From Candidula unifasciata (lineage: Eukaryota > Mollusca > Gastropoda > Stylommatophora > Geomitridae), in contig CAJHNH020000202.1 in the NCBI GenBank assembly GCA_905116865.2, positions 179,501-243,500 of the forward strand: DNA of 64,000 bases, written 5' to 3'. The position numbers were made by a program, and so were the translations under genes. Positions within the stretch are counted from its first letter, which is position 1, and each line of letters begins with the position of its first letter. Of this stretch, positions 40,061-51,715 are shown one piece after another. Below the pieces are notes generated by a model. The model had not been told where the DNA came from and made no database searches. It saw only the letters and a program-made list of their open reading frames with translations.

Positions 40061-40254
40061 TTCATCATAAAAAGGACAGCAAGGTTATAACAATTACGTG
40101 GTTACTAGAGTCTTGTGTTGTTAATATACGAGGGCGATTCCAAAATCATTCTCCGATTGGCTGAGTTTAAAAAAAAAAAAAATTACGAATTTCACAGCTG
40201 GCGGGACTAGCAATGACAGTGTCCATGTTTATTTATTCGCGATTCGTGAACTAC

Positions 40255-41212
40255 AGAGCAAATGCCACAGTAGGTTGGTGTGTAGTGAGCAACAAATACG
40301 ATAGTAGGTTGATGTGTAGTGAGCAACAAATACGATAGTAGGTTGATGTGTAGTGAGCAACAAATACGATAGTAGGTTGGTGTGTAGTGAGCAACAAATA
40401 CGATAGTAGGTTGGTGTGTAGTGAGCAACAAATACGATGGTAGGCTGATGTGTAGTGAGCAACAAATACGATAGTAGGTTGGTGTGTAGTGAGCAACAAA
40501 TACGATAGTAGGTTGGTGTGTAGTGAGCAACAAATACGATAGTAGGTTGGTGTGTAGTGAGCAACAAATACGATAGTAGGCTGATGTGTAGTGAGCAACA
40601 AATACGATAGTAGGTTGGTGTGTAGTGAGCAACAAATACGATAGTAGGTTGTGTGTAGTGAGCAACAAATACGATGGTAGGCTGATGTGTAGTGAGCAAC
40701 AAATACGATAGTAGGTTGGTGTGTAGTGAGCAACAAATACGATAGTAGGTTGGTGTGTAGTGAGCAACAAATACGATAGTAGGTTGGTGTGTAGTGAGCA
40801 ACAAATACGATAGTAGGCTGATGTGTAGTGAGCAACAAATACGATAGTAGGTTGGTGTGTAGTGAGCAACAAATACGATAGTAGGTTGGTGTGTAGTGAG
40901 CAACAAATACGATAGTAGGCTGATGTGTAGTGAGCAACAAATACGATAGTAGGTTGGTGTGTAGTGAGCAACAAATACGATAGTAGGCTGATGTGTAGTG
41001 AGCAACAAATACGATAGTAGGCTGATGTGTAGTGAGCAACAAATACGATAGTAGGTTGGTGTGTAGTGAGCAACAAATACGATAGTAGGCTGATGTGTAG
41101 TGAGCAACAAATACGATAGTAGGTTGGTGTGTAGTGAGCAACAAATACGATAGTAGGCTGATGTGTAGTGAGCAACAAATACGATAGTAGGTTGATGTGT
41201 AGTGAGCTAAAA
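40255..41212. repeat. 34-bp minisatellite, 28 copies
   Basis: Unit aacaaatacgatagtaggtt plus ggtgtgtagtgagc; the main variants are ggttgg, ggctga and ggttga at one position. It has no stop in any minus-strand frame, giving false open frames of 293-342 codons. One copy near 40650 lacks 2 bp. Confidence 0.96.
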
Positions 41213-41377
41213 AGCTACTTAAGGATGCAAACAATGAACGGTGTCGCTTTGGCAAACGAATAGCCCTTATATAAAGCATGGCCAGAACAACAACACAATT
41301 TTAGTTACTGAACACGTCACTTCATAATAAGTGACTGAAGCTAGACTAAAACACACGGTTTACAAAGAGCAGGAGAG

Positions 41378-43841
41378 TGTGACAGTACTGATTACAGTCA
41401 CGTTTATGACAAGAAGGAAATAGAAGGAAAGAAACACACGGAGGAATAAAGAGGTATAGAGTCGCTTGAGATAAAGAGGGTCGCTAGTCTAACAACCCTG
41501 AGGGCATTGACTCAAGAGTCCACAAAGACGTGGGTGCATGCCAAGCTTGTTCATGAACTGTGGTAGGCCAATATACTCGTAAATTAACAGAGGCAGGGCA
41601 ACGAACAAAGCAAACGACACAAGATTTCCTGGGGAGTTTCCATCCAAATATGCAAAGTGGCTTGGAATACCATCTTTGGCGGGAAAGAGAAAGGTTCATG
41701 AACCTTAGAAGACACAGTTTTTATGAACTCAGGTACAAAGGAGAGAGGTAGCATCAGGGGCAAATAAACTACTGTGAGCCCTGACAGAGACACTTGCACT
41801 GAGATCTCCGCCAACGAAGGATGCTGTGGGCATTCGGATGATGTCGATACGATGGAGCTAAGTCCATACTTCTGTTGTGTGAATTGCCAGATAATGCACG
41901 AAATATTGCTTCATGTTATGTAAGTAGTACTGTGTTCATGTTAAGTAATTAGATAAGATACAGTGTGATAATAGCGGTTAGCGCATCTTGGGTTATTGGT
42001 AGGACACATGATGATGATGATTGCTCTGATATGCGTTAACTGGATCTTGCGAGTCGTCTAACTGGACACCTGAGACATAGCAAATGCTATGTTGACAGAT
42101 CCAAGTGTACTAATGCAAAGTATGAGTATCAATATGTATATTATAATGAGTTCTTGGAGCAGACATCATCTTGGAACATTGGAGGAAAGGAAAGTTATAA
42201 AACAACGAGAAACGTTCTGAGCATGCAGCATACGAGGGCTGCCCTCTTATTTAGGTCAGAGGCCCAATATCGTATTTCACAGGCTGGCCCTAGAATGACC
42301 CTTTCTAACGGCCAGACTGTCTGCGATGTTTTGATTGTGATACAGGAGGAAAGCAGCGGGCACTGATGTCATAAGATGTATAATTGTGTATGTATAGTTA
42401 TGTGTGTCATGGTTGTAATGAAGAATGTAGGATTCTGTTAGAAGACATAATAACTACCGGAAGACCAGCACAGCACAAGATGGTGATGGTCATGACAACA
42501 GATAAGCATGACGTGTGAAGTATCATATTGAACAGCAGAGATAGCTCTGCTAGGGAATAATAACGCCATATGTATTAACATGATGCAGTTATAATGGTGT
42601 AAGCATTTAGTTGTGATTTGCAGAGAAAATGATATAAGAAGATATGGGAAGGTGAAAGTCATTTAGCTTGAACTGTCCTCGGCAAGCTGCCGAGAAGGCA
42701 GCACACGGATATAATAGAATTTACCTGTTAAGGGGCGGGACAGAAGTATCAGATGTTGAAGTGAGTGGGGGATGCAAGGCCATGTCTGTAGCCGGACTGT
42801 TGTTGTTGTTGTCGTTGAAGAGGAAGTGCATGGGCATTCATGTGGTAAAAGTAAATAGTGCATGTATGGTTATACATAGTAATATGTTTTGAATAAGAAG
42901 TGCATATAAGTTAGTGGATGGAGGTTTATTCAAGGGTATAAGAATGCCTGTTTAAAGGGATAACTATTCGTATGAAGAAAGGCAGTTGTTTGCAGGGTAG
43001 AATACGATGTATGTTGTTGCGTTCACGTGTATATGCTTGGCAATGTGAACTTATAGATTGTTTGGATATATTTAACAGGTGACATGGCAGTTTCTGTCAT
43101 GGTGTGCCGGGTTGGCTAAATAGGCTAGCTGGTCTTTGGACTGCAATCAGCAGTATGGCTAGATGGTAGTCGGTATTTGGCTATAGTTAGATGGTATCTA
43201 GACTGCAATTAGCAGTATGGCTAGATGGTAGTCGGTATTTGGCTATAGTTAGATGGTATCTAGACTGCAATCAGCAGTATGGCTAGATGGTAGTCGGTAT
43301 TTGGCATTAGAGTAGATGGCTAGATTGTAGTTGTTATTTGGCTTATTATTTGTAGAGCAATGAAGGATATTCTAGGCGTCATTTGCTAGTTTATCGTTGA
43401 GTGGATTCTGCTGTCAGTTGCCGAGTTTTATAGTGTGAGGACGTTCTGTTTATAACATAATATAACATCTGTTGGTTGTGTAACATGAGATAGACGACTT
43501 TGTAATGCTGTTTCTGAATAAACATGATTGTTAGTTGTTATTCTTTTATTCCATCGTTATTAGATTGTTGAGTATAGGAGTGGTATTATTATTGTCAGTC
43601 TCTGTAGTCTTTATACCACAACCACTTTACTATATATCTACTCTCTCTCCTTCATAAGACCTCCACTGACTATTACCTGATCGTTTGGGGTGTAGACTTA
43701 TTACTACACTCTCCACACAGGAGAACCTATTGTCCTCTTATACATCCTTTAACTATTATTTCTTCTCGTCTGTTTCTCTCTCTACTTTTATATCTTCTCT
43801 TCTTCTTCTATCCCCTCTTTAAAATGTACACACCAACCACA
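41378..43841 (+). repeat. 5' LTR, 2464 bp
   Basis: Begins tgtgacagtactg and ends caccaaccaca (TG...CA). A polyadenylation signal AATAAA is at 43517-43522. About 2.6 copies of a 71-bp internal repeat (ggctagatggtagtcggtat) lie at 43135-43330. The short open frames inside are not convincing as genes. Confidence 0.95.
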
Positions 43842-43853
43842 CTGTGACATTTT

Positions 43854-43870
43854 TGGCGCTGCGAACAGGA
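43854..43870 (+). promoter_or_regulatory. Primer binding site
   Basis: tggcgctgcgaacagga lies 12 bp after the 5' LTR and has the tggcg...aacagga form of Ty3/gypsy primer sites. I cannot name the tRNA with confidence. Confidence 0.7.
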
Positions 43871-44158
43871 TTCCTTTTGAATGTGTATACCTCTCAGTCT
43901 ATGATAGATGGTGCTATCCATAGTGTGGTATATGATTCTTAGTGGCCGTTCAGTGTTTTGGTCAGTTGGTAAGGTTTGAATTCCATCAGTTAGGAGTTGT
44001 TCTATCATTCACGTTCTTAAACAGAGTTGTTTAGTGGATGTATTATTTCCAGTTGTTGGTAGAGAGGTAGCAAGTAGATCTCTTTGAGGTGTGAAGTTTT
44101 GATTTAGAATTAGTAAGCCAACCCGGTGCGAAAAATTCAGTTGAACCTCCTAAGCAAG

Positions 44159-45673
44159 ATGGACGAGAGCACTCGTGTGAGCAGTAACATGCACCATGAA
44201 GGCAGTTCCCTGACCTCGGCGGTGGAAGGATCCTGTTTGTCAAACGGACCAGGGTGTACGCACATCATCATGTTGCCAGAGCGCGTAAGCATTACGCACT
44301 TTGAGGGGACATCAGATCCCACGGTCACAGATGAATTCGTTCGTCGAGTCAAGTCCGTGTTCAGAAATGAACGGATGACTCCGGCAGATCAGATTGACAT
44401 GGTGCTTGATCATGTCACATCGAGCGTCAGGCAAGAGCTGAAGTTGCATCAAGCAGAGGATGCAAACGAAATGCTAGATGTCATACAAGAAGTGTATGGG
44501 GAGCATCGAAGTGTTGTGGAGCTAGCGTCTGCATTTTTCGCCCTACGGCACGGTGAGAATGAGAGTCTCCGTAGTTTTTCTCATCGTATTCATGAAGCGT
44601 TTCAAGAGATTATCAGTGCGCAAAAGAAAGTGAAAATGTCCCCATGGGATATGTCGATCTTGAGAGATCAATTCGTCGTACAACTGAGAGACACGATTTG
44701 CAGAAAGTTAGTGCTAGAGAGAATTCACCAAGATCCTAGTGTGACTTTTCTGTCCATCAGAAATTTTGCTCTTAGATGGGTGGGTGATGAAAATTCCTTT
44801 TCTAATAATGTGGTTTTGACTAAGGAGTCAGTGATGCAGGTGAATGTTGTGAGTTCTTCAGTGTCGTCGAGTGAGAAGCGTGAAGTGTCCGTTTTGAGGG
44901 AGGAGGTGAAGCAATTGAAACAACGAGTAGCAGCTTTGTTACAGCCTCCAGTACAGCGTAAACGGTGTTTCCTTTGCCAGTCATCATCACATCTAATGAG
45001 TGCCTGTCGACAGAGAACAACTGTCGGCGATGTTCGGCGCCCTATTAACGTGCAGAGACGAGAAGCGTCTAACTACAGCAAGAACAACGAAACTGGGCAA
45101 GCGTGGCGTAAGAGGCCACAGGGCTCATGCCCAGTTGTACTATCGGCAGGGTTGAAAAACCCCGCCAGTGCGAATTCAGTTGAGAAACCCAATGATAGAC
45201 AGATTCGTCGAGAAGGTGAAATGAGGTCAAAAAGGAGGAGGCGTGGCAGGAGAAGAAGACAGTGTGTGTCTTCCAGTCAAGGTTCTCCTGCTCAAAAACA
45301 GAGCAGTGACAATTCGACAGCTATAAATCAGCTTTCCGCTGGTGTATCTAGCACTGAACAGTTGCCGAGCAAAACTCAGCACAATGAAAATTCTGCCAGT
45401 TTGAACCAGTCCTGCTCCGCGTTACCTAGAGAAGTGCAGTTGACTACAGAGACTGTTGAAAGTTATTTTAGATTCAAAATAGGCGAGAAAGTACAGTTGA
45501 AACTCGAACCAGAAGAGGGGGACATGAATGATTATTGGTCTGATGATGTGTATGTTGTCCTGCGCCTTCCAAATGCTACAAGACCACAATACGTATTGAC
45601 CAGCAAGGAACATAAGAAATTGCGCCTCATAGCCAGAGAGAAAGAGTTGAGGACATGTCTTGTGAACTGTTGA
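44159..45673 (+). CDS. gag: Retroelement gag-like protein, 504 aa
   Basis: Start ATG 44159 (aagcaagATGG context); an in-frame TAA lies at 44114. A capsid-type helical region spans about residues 40-220 (RVSITHFEGTSDP, then FVRRVKSVFRNERMTPADQI), followed by a Leu-rich coiled-coil at 240-263. A CX2CX4HX4C zinc knuckle (CFLCQSSSHLMSAC) is at 270-283, and a very basic patch (RSKRRRRGRRRRQ) near 357-368. The last 65 residues (FKIGEKVQLKLEPEEG ... YWSDDVYVVLRLPN ... RPQYVL) look like the SH3-like C-terminal domain of an integrase. The frame is intact. Capsid and nucleocapsid roles follow from the family; the integrase-tail reading is inference. Confidence 0.88.
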   Translation: MDESTRVSSNMHHEGSSLTSAVEGSCLSNGPGCTHIIMLPERVSITHFEGTSDPTVTDEFVRRVKSVFRNERMTPADQIDMVLDHVTSSVRQELKLHQAEDANEMLDVIQEVYGEHRSVVELASAFFALRHGENESLRSFSHRIHEAFQEIISAQKKVKMSPWDMSILRDQFVVQLRDTICRKLVLERIHQDPSVTFLSIRNFALRWVGDENSFSNNVVLTKESVMQVNVVSSSVSSSEKREVSVLREEVKQLKQRVAALLQPPVQRKRCFLCQSSSHLMSACRQRTTVGDVRRPINVQRREASNYSKNNETGQAWRKRPQGSCPVVLSAGLKNPASANSVEKPNDRQIRREGEMRSKRRRRGRRRRQCVSSSQGSPAQKQSSDNSTAINQLSAGVSSTEQLPSKTQHNENSASLNQSCSALPREVQLTTETVESYFRFKIGEKVQLKLEPEEGDMNDYWSDDVYVVLRLPNATRPQYVLTSKEHKKLRLIAREKELRTCLVNC

Positions 45674-46397
45674 CCCAGTTAATGGTGGACACAAAGAAAT
45701 CAGCTGGTCACATGGTGCAGTGTAACATTTGGTATGAATTTAATGTGGTAGTGTTCAGAGTTTGTTACAGGTGACGTGAAGATCTTGCAGCCACAGGTCC
45801 AGTCCAACAGAAGACGGCTGATTATATGTTGTGTGGTGAAACAATTGTTTCTGTTGATGAGTTTTGTACTCAGAGCTGTATTTGTTACGCGTGTTGTTGT
45901 CTGGATGTTTTGGTTCGTCAGAACAGGCGACAAGCACAGAGGAAGTGATGACTAGCGTCCCGCTACGGAATGTCCAGTGGGCAAAGACGATTTGGACAGG
46001 TGTTCTGTCTTTTGTCGCGAAACATGTGTTGCTGTTTTTGATGAGTTTGTAGAAATGTGTTTGTGACATTTGTTGTTATGATGGTGTTGTATTTGAGCAG
46101 TTTGTTACATGTACTGTATGTAAAAGGTGGTGACTTGGATCCTACAGTTGCACATCAAGCACACAGGAGAATTTGATTACGTATTTTCTGAAGAAAACCT
46201 ATTGTTTTTGTTGAATTCATACTTTAGACATTTGTTAATAATGCAATTATGTGATGCTCTTTGCTGATGATCTTACTGAAAGGCGAGCAGAGAGATTATA
46301 GACATAGGAAGGTGTCTAGTGATAAGAGGCGAGGGAAATCAATCCCTGGATGGAGGGTCAGGTTCTTCAGGAATCAGAGTGGCACTGATTCTTCGTT
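45674..46397 (+). other. Retroelement 3' interior, non-coding
   Basis: About 720 bp between the gag stop and the polypurine tract. No conserved protein; possibly RNA packaging or regulatory sequence. Confidence 0.5.
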
Positions 46398-46409
46398 AGG
46401 GGGCCGGAA
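46398..46409 (+). promoter_or_regulatory. Polypurine tract
   Basis: agggggccggaa lies directly before the 3' LTR. Its two internal C residues make it imperfect. Confidence 0.65.
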
Positions 46410-48878
46410 TGTGACAGTACTGATTACAGTCACGTTTATGACAAGAAGGAAATAGAAGGAAAGAAACACACGGAGGAATAAAGAGGTATAGAGTCGCTTG
46501 AGATAAAGAGGGTCGCTAGTCTAACAACCCTGAGGGCATTGACTCAAGAGTCCACAAAGACGTGGGTGCATGCCAAGCTTGTTCATGAACTGTGGTAGGC
46601 CAATATACTCGTAAATTAACAGAGGCAGGGCAACGAACAAAGCAAACGACACAAGATTTCCTGGGGAGTTTCCATCCAAATATGCAAAGTGGCTTGGAAT
46701 ACCATCTTTGGCGGGAAAGAGAAAGGTTCATGAACCTTAGAAGACACAGTTTTTATGAACTCAGGTACAAAGGAGAGAGGTAGCATCAGGGGCAAATAAA
46801 CTACTGTGAGCCCTGACAGAGACACTTGCACTGAGATCTCCGCCAACGAAGGATGCTGTGGGCATTCGGATGATGTCGATACGATGGAGCTAAGTCCATA
46901 CTTCTGTTGTGTGAATTGCCAGATAATGCACGAAATATTGCTTCATGTTATGTAAGTAGTACTGTGTTCATGTTAAGTAATTAGATAAGATACAGTGTGA
47001 TAATAGCGGTTAGCGCATCTTGGGTTATTGGTAGGACACATGATGATGATGATTGCTCTGATATGCGTTAACTGGATCTTGCGAGTCGTCTAACTGGACA
47101 CCTGAGACATAGCAAATGCTATGTTGACAGATCCAAGTGTACTAATGCAAAGTATGAGTATCAATATGTATATTATAATGAGTTCTTGGAGCAGACATCA
47201 TCTTGGAACATTGGAGGAAAGGAAAGTTATAAAACAACGAGAAACGTTCTGAGCATGCAGCATACGAGGGCTGCCCTCTTATTTAGGTCAGAGGCCCAAT
47301 ATCGTATTTCACAGGCAGGTGGCCCTAGAATGACCCTTTCTAACGGCCAGACTGTGTCTGCGATGTTTTGATTGTGATACAGGAGGAAAGCAGCGGGCAC
47401 TGATGTCATAAGATGTATAATTGTGTATGTATAGTTATGTGTGTCATGGTTGTAATGAAGAATGTAGGATTCTGTTAGAAGACATAATAACTACCGGAAG
47501 ACCAGCACAGCACATGATGGTGATGGTCATGATAACAGATAAGCATGACGTGTGAAGTATCATATTGAACAGCAGAGTTAGCTCTGCTAGGGAATAATAA
47601 CGCCATATGTATTAACATGATGCAGTTATAATGTTGTAAACATTTAGTTGTGATTTGCAGAGAGAATGATATAAGAAGATATGGGAAGGTGAAAGTCATT
47701 TAGCTTGAACTGTCCTCGGCAAGCTGCCGAGAAGGCAGCACACGGATATAATAGAATTTACCTGTTAAGGGGCGGGACAGAAGTATCAGATGTTGAAGTG
47801 AGTGGGGGATGCAAGGCCATGTCTGTAGCCGGACTGTTGTTGTTGTTGTCGTTGAAGAGGAAGTGCATGGGCATTCATGTGGTAAAAGTAAATAGTGCAT
47901 GTATGGTTATACATAGTAATATGTTTTGAATAAGAAGTGCATATAAGTTAGTGGATGGAGGTTTATTCAAGGGTATAAGAATGCCTGTTTAAAGGGATAA
48001 CTATTCGTATGAAGAAAGGCAGTTGTTTGCAGGGTAGAATACGATGTATGTTGTTGCGTTCACGTGTATATGCTTGGCAATGTGAACTTATAGATTGTTT
48101 GGATATATTTAACAGGTGACATGGCAGTTTCTGTCATGGTGTGCCGGGTTGGCTAAATAGGCTAGCTGGTCTTTGGACTGCAATCAGCAGTATGGCTAGA
48201 TGGTAGTCGGTATTTGGCTATAGTTAGATGGTATCTAGACTGCAATTAGCAGTATGGCTAGATGGTAGTCGGTATTTGGCTATAGTTAGATGGTATCTAG
48301 ACTGCAATCAGCAGTATGGCTAGATGGTAGTCGGTATTTGGCATTAGAGTAGATGGCTAGATTGTAGTTGTTATTTGGCTTATTATTTGTAGAGCAATGA
48401 AGGATATTCTAGGCGTCATTTGCTAGTTTATCGTTGAGTGGATTCTGCTGTCAGTTGCCGAGTTTTATAGTGTGAGGACGTTCTGTTTATAACATAATAT
48501 AACATCTGTTGGTTGTGTAACATGAGATAGACGACTTTGTAATGCTGTTTCTGAATAAACATGATTGTTAGTTGTTATTCTTTTATTCCATCGTTATTAG
48601 ATTGTTGAGTATAGGAGTGGTATTATTATTGTCAGTCTCTGTAGTCTTTATACCACCACCACTTTACTATATATCTACTCTCTCTCCTTCATAAGACCTC
48701 CACTGACTATTACCTGATCGTTTGGGGTGTAGACTTATTACTACACTCTCCACACAGGAGAACCTATTGTCCTCTTATACATCCTTTAACTATTATTTCT
48801 TCTCGTCTGTTTCTCTCTCTACTTTTATATCTTCTCTTCTTCTTCTATCCCCTCTTTAAAATGTACACACCAACCACA
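46410..48878 (+). repeat. 3' LTR, 2469 bp
   Basis: Nearly identical to the 5' LTR; a combined 5-bp gain (47320-47360) accounts for the length difference. AATAAA is at 48554-48559. Confidence 0.95.
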
Positions 48879-49089
48879 ATTACCCTATGCTGTTATATCT
48901 GCTTGCCTGCTGTTACACACTTTGTGGTTATATAACATACAACAGAGATAAATATGTGGTGTAACAGGTAAATTAATTTTACAAGCTTACAGCGGTTGGG
49001 GCGGGGTGGGATTGTTGGGAATGGGAGGGGGAATAATAAATAGTCTGAGGAAGCAATGTGCTCCCACCCCATAATACAAAGAGACTCTG

Positions 49090-49535
49090 TCTAGCTCCCC
49101 TATAGTTTACAGCGAGGCTGTGCTGTAGCTCCCCTAAAGTTTACAGCGAGGCTGTGCTGTAGCTCCCCTATAGTTTACAGCGAGGCTGTGCTGTGGCCCC
49201 CCATAGTTTACAGCGAGGCTGTGCTGTAGCTACCCTATAGTTTACAGCGAGGCTGTGCTGTAGCTCCCCTATAGTTTACAGCGAGGCTGTGCTGTAGCTC
49301 CCCTATAGTTTACAGCGAGGCTGTGCTGTAGCTCCCCTATAGTTTACAGCGAGGCTGTGCTGTAGCTACCCTATAGTTTACAGCGAGGCTGTGCTGTAGC
49401 TCCCCTATAGTTTACAGCGAGGCTGTGCTGTGCTGTAGCTCTCGTATAGTTTACAGCGAGGCTGTGCTGTAACTCCCCTATAGTTTACAGCAAAGCTGTG
49501 CTGTAGCTTACAACGAGGTTGATCCGTAACTTGTC
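49090..49535. repeat. 34-bp minisatellite, about 12 copies
   Basis: Unit tatagtttacagcgaggctg plus tgctgtagctcccc. It has the same period as the array left of the retroelement but is unrelated in sequence. Confidence 0.93.
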
Positions 49536-49708
49536 CAGGTTAAAACCTTGCAACTGTCTGATGGCTAATTGCCTAGCTAGCAAGGGCGTTTATGGAAGTA
49601 GATTTCGTCGAAAAGAAGGGAAGGTGGGTTGACAACAAACATTGCATGCGTAGCAACTAAAAACAAAAACCGGAAAACGTTTGGGGCGTGAGTGTTTTCA
49701 ATGACTGC

Positions 49709-49851
49709 TATAAAAGGATGCATTTCTCATCTATGGCGTCTGCAAACCACTACATGACAGGCGCCCAACGGTTTCCGCCAGGCCAGCAGTCCAGGGAACA
49801 TCAAGTATTGTACTCGAGAGGCCCACTTATCCCAGCAACAGGTTTGTGTGC
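49709..49851 (+). CDS. Candidate first coding exon, unknown gene
   Basis: A TATA-like ctataaaagg (49708-49717) precedes an open frame on the plus strand with ATGs at 49718, 49733 and 49754. From 49733 it reads MASANHYMTGAQRFPPGQQ and ends ...SRGPLIPATG at a possible donor (caacag|gtttgt, about 49851). The peptide is not low-complexity, but I recognise no family and find no second exon. Low confidence. Confidence 0.25.
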
Positions 49852-49961
49852 TCGTGTTCGTGCGTGTGTGTGCGTGCCTGTGTGTGAGAGTGAGTGATGA
49901 GCGCGCACGAGTGTTTGTCTCCCTCTGAAAGCTACAACCAGACCGCGGGTTCTGTTGCCAG

Positions 49962-50002
<41 letters not shown>

Positions 50003-50344
50003 ATAGAGAGAGATGGGGCGTTAGTGGGGTGGGGCGTTAGATGTGTAACGTAGACACATCACAATATGTGTCAGGCGCGCTGAAACAAATTAAACTTTTT
50101 TTTTAATATATAGTTTATAAGCGTAATTATTATAAAATAAATAATAACACATAAATATAATAGTCTATTTCAAATAATAATATTTCAAATAATATGAAAC
50201 TACTACATAAGGGGTTAAGGGAGCTTTCCCCCCCCCCACATATTTTTCTGGGGGGGGGGGGGGGGAAGGCTCGGGCGCTCTGAACACCTTGATCCGAGTA
50301 AACGCACGCGCTAGACCCCGGACATCCCCTTGTGAGATGCAGTG
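49852..50344. repeat. (CA)n, AT-rich and C/G runs
   Basis: gtgtgtgcgtg at 49860-49890, (CA)n at 49964-50000, AT-rich 50090-50200, and a C run then a G run at 50229-50265. Confidence 0.8.
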
Positions 50345-50530
50345 TTTCGTTATTTGAAGCCCTACCCCGGCTCTTGCCAGGGGCCGCAATATAGCCCGGC
50401 CATAAATATGGTCTAATGGCTAAACGCGGTTTCTGGGACCTCTCCGCGGGTGATCCTCATCCGCATGGTGGCACTTTGTGACATCGGGTGTGTATCGCTT
50501 GTGTGATGTCCCGGTGGGGTAAAAGAAGAT
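50345..50530 (-). mobile_element. S3 SINE, reverse
   Basis: cggctcttgccaggggccgc, gacctctccgcgggtgatcc, gcatggtggcactttgtga. Confidence 0.8.
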
Positions 50531-50669
50531 AGATTCACTGGAACAGTCAGCATCTACACGTTGACATACGCTGCGGGAGATGGAGGGGGGGGGGGCATCT
50601 GTTGGTGGGATGTGGCTAGTGTGGATTCTTAAATCAGTAATAATAAAATCTACAACATACGCCATGTTC

Positions 50670-50930
50670 TAGATGCTCGCCTGCGGACAGGAAGGTCATG
50701 GGATCGGGTCCCGACCGAACCGGGCTTTCTTTAAACAAAATGGCCTTGGCTCCCAGGTCAACCCAGCTTTGAGTGGGTACCAGGTGCAGTCTTGGGAAGT
50801 AAAAGGAGGCCGGCGTGATGCCGACCAAATCATCCACCAAGTGCCTTTTGTGTAATAAAATATAGGTAGAGACATATTTGCGCAATACGCCTGAAAACGT
50901 GGAATAGGGTTCTGTACTATTTTTTTGCAT
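50670..50930 (+). mobile_element. S2 SINE, best copy
   Basis: Opens gatgctcgcctgcggacagg and ggatcgggtcccgaccg (B-box-like), then tggccttggctcccaggtca, gggtaccaggtgcagtcttg, gtaaaaggaggccggcgtga and catccaccaagtgcc. Confidence 0.82.
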
Positions 50931-50934
50931 AGGC

Positions 50935-51570
50935 TATGTTGACGCGTCAGTAACAAGATGGCTCTGATTCAACACCCCCCCCCCCCCCGGTCTCTTTTTC
51001 TCTACTTCCCTCTCTTCTATAAAACAAAAGCTACTGGACCTTAACAGCTGGGAAAGCGCTACCAAGTAATCAATGAAATGGATGTTAGTAAGCGCTAACA
51101 GCTATCCAACGCATACACGGTCACAGCGCTTTGAGTGTGAAAGACAAAACATCGAATCAGTCAATGGGTTTACTTGTCGCTACTGCTAAATAATCGATGA
51201 CGGTCGGGATTCAAATTGTCCAATCAGTGAGGTCCTAACACAAACGGTCACACCTACAGCCCAATAGCAGTTGAAGTTACAACCTGAAAGGGCTTTCATA
51301 ATACAGTGACTATAACAAAAGCTAAGGCAGATGGCCAGATCTAACAAACAATATTTGGTGCATCTGCTGGAAATGTCTGAATCGTAGAGCAGAGCGAGAG
51401 GACTATCACATACAGAACACTGCTCTGGGGGTACTGAAAAAGGCGCCGGATGTGTGTGTGTGGGAGGGCGGGGGGGGGTGGGGACTATTCGCGAACGTAT
51501 ACTGCGTGTGCGCCGCCACAAAGACTTCTGATTATTCCTAATTAAATACTTCAATTACTAGAAGCAAACT
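50935..51570. other. Unassigned, with C and G runs
   Basis: C run 50974-50988, G run 51467-51485. No coding or repeat signature otherwise. Confidence 0.4.
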
Positions 51571-51574
51571 GTGT

Positions 51575-51662
51575 GTGTCAGTGAGTGAGTGAGTGAGTGA
51601 GTGAGTGAGTGAGTGAGTGAGTGAGTGAGTGAGTGAGTGAGTGAGTGAGTGAGTGAGTGAGT

Positions 51663-51712
<50 letters not shown>
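51575..51712. repeat. (GTGA)n then (GA)n microsatellite
   Basis: About 90 bp of gtga followed by about 42 bp of ga. Confidence 0.96.

Positions 51713-51714
<2 letters not shown>

Positions 51715-51715
<1 letters not shown>

Larger units (their letters stand above)
41378..48878 (+). mobile_element. Gag-only LTR retrotransposon, 7.5 kb
   Basis: Two direct LTRs of 2464 and 2469 bp (TGTGACAG ... CAACCACA) flank a 2568-bp interior with a primer binding site, one gag-like gene and a polypurine tract. No protease, reverse transcriptase, RNase H or integrase core is encoded, so it must be mobilised in trans. By eye the LTRs differ at about 8 substitutions and two small indels in 2.46 kb, so the insertion is recent. 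The expected target duplication is not seen (gagag left, attac right). It lies antisense to cic. Confidence 0.93.

Noticed and set aside
40207..41279. Open frames of 293-342 codons on the minus strand
   Set aside because: A 34-bp stop-free array; the same peptide pieces appear in all three frames.
41484..42892. Short open frames inside the LTRs
   Set aside because: They are 60-76 codons long, lack domains, and occur identically in both LTRs as part of non-coding sequence.
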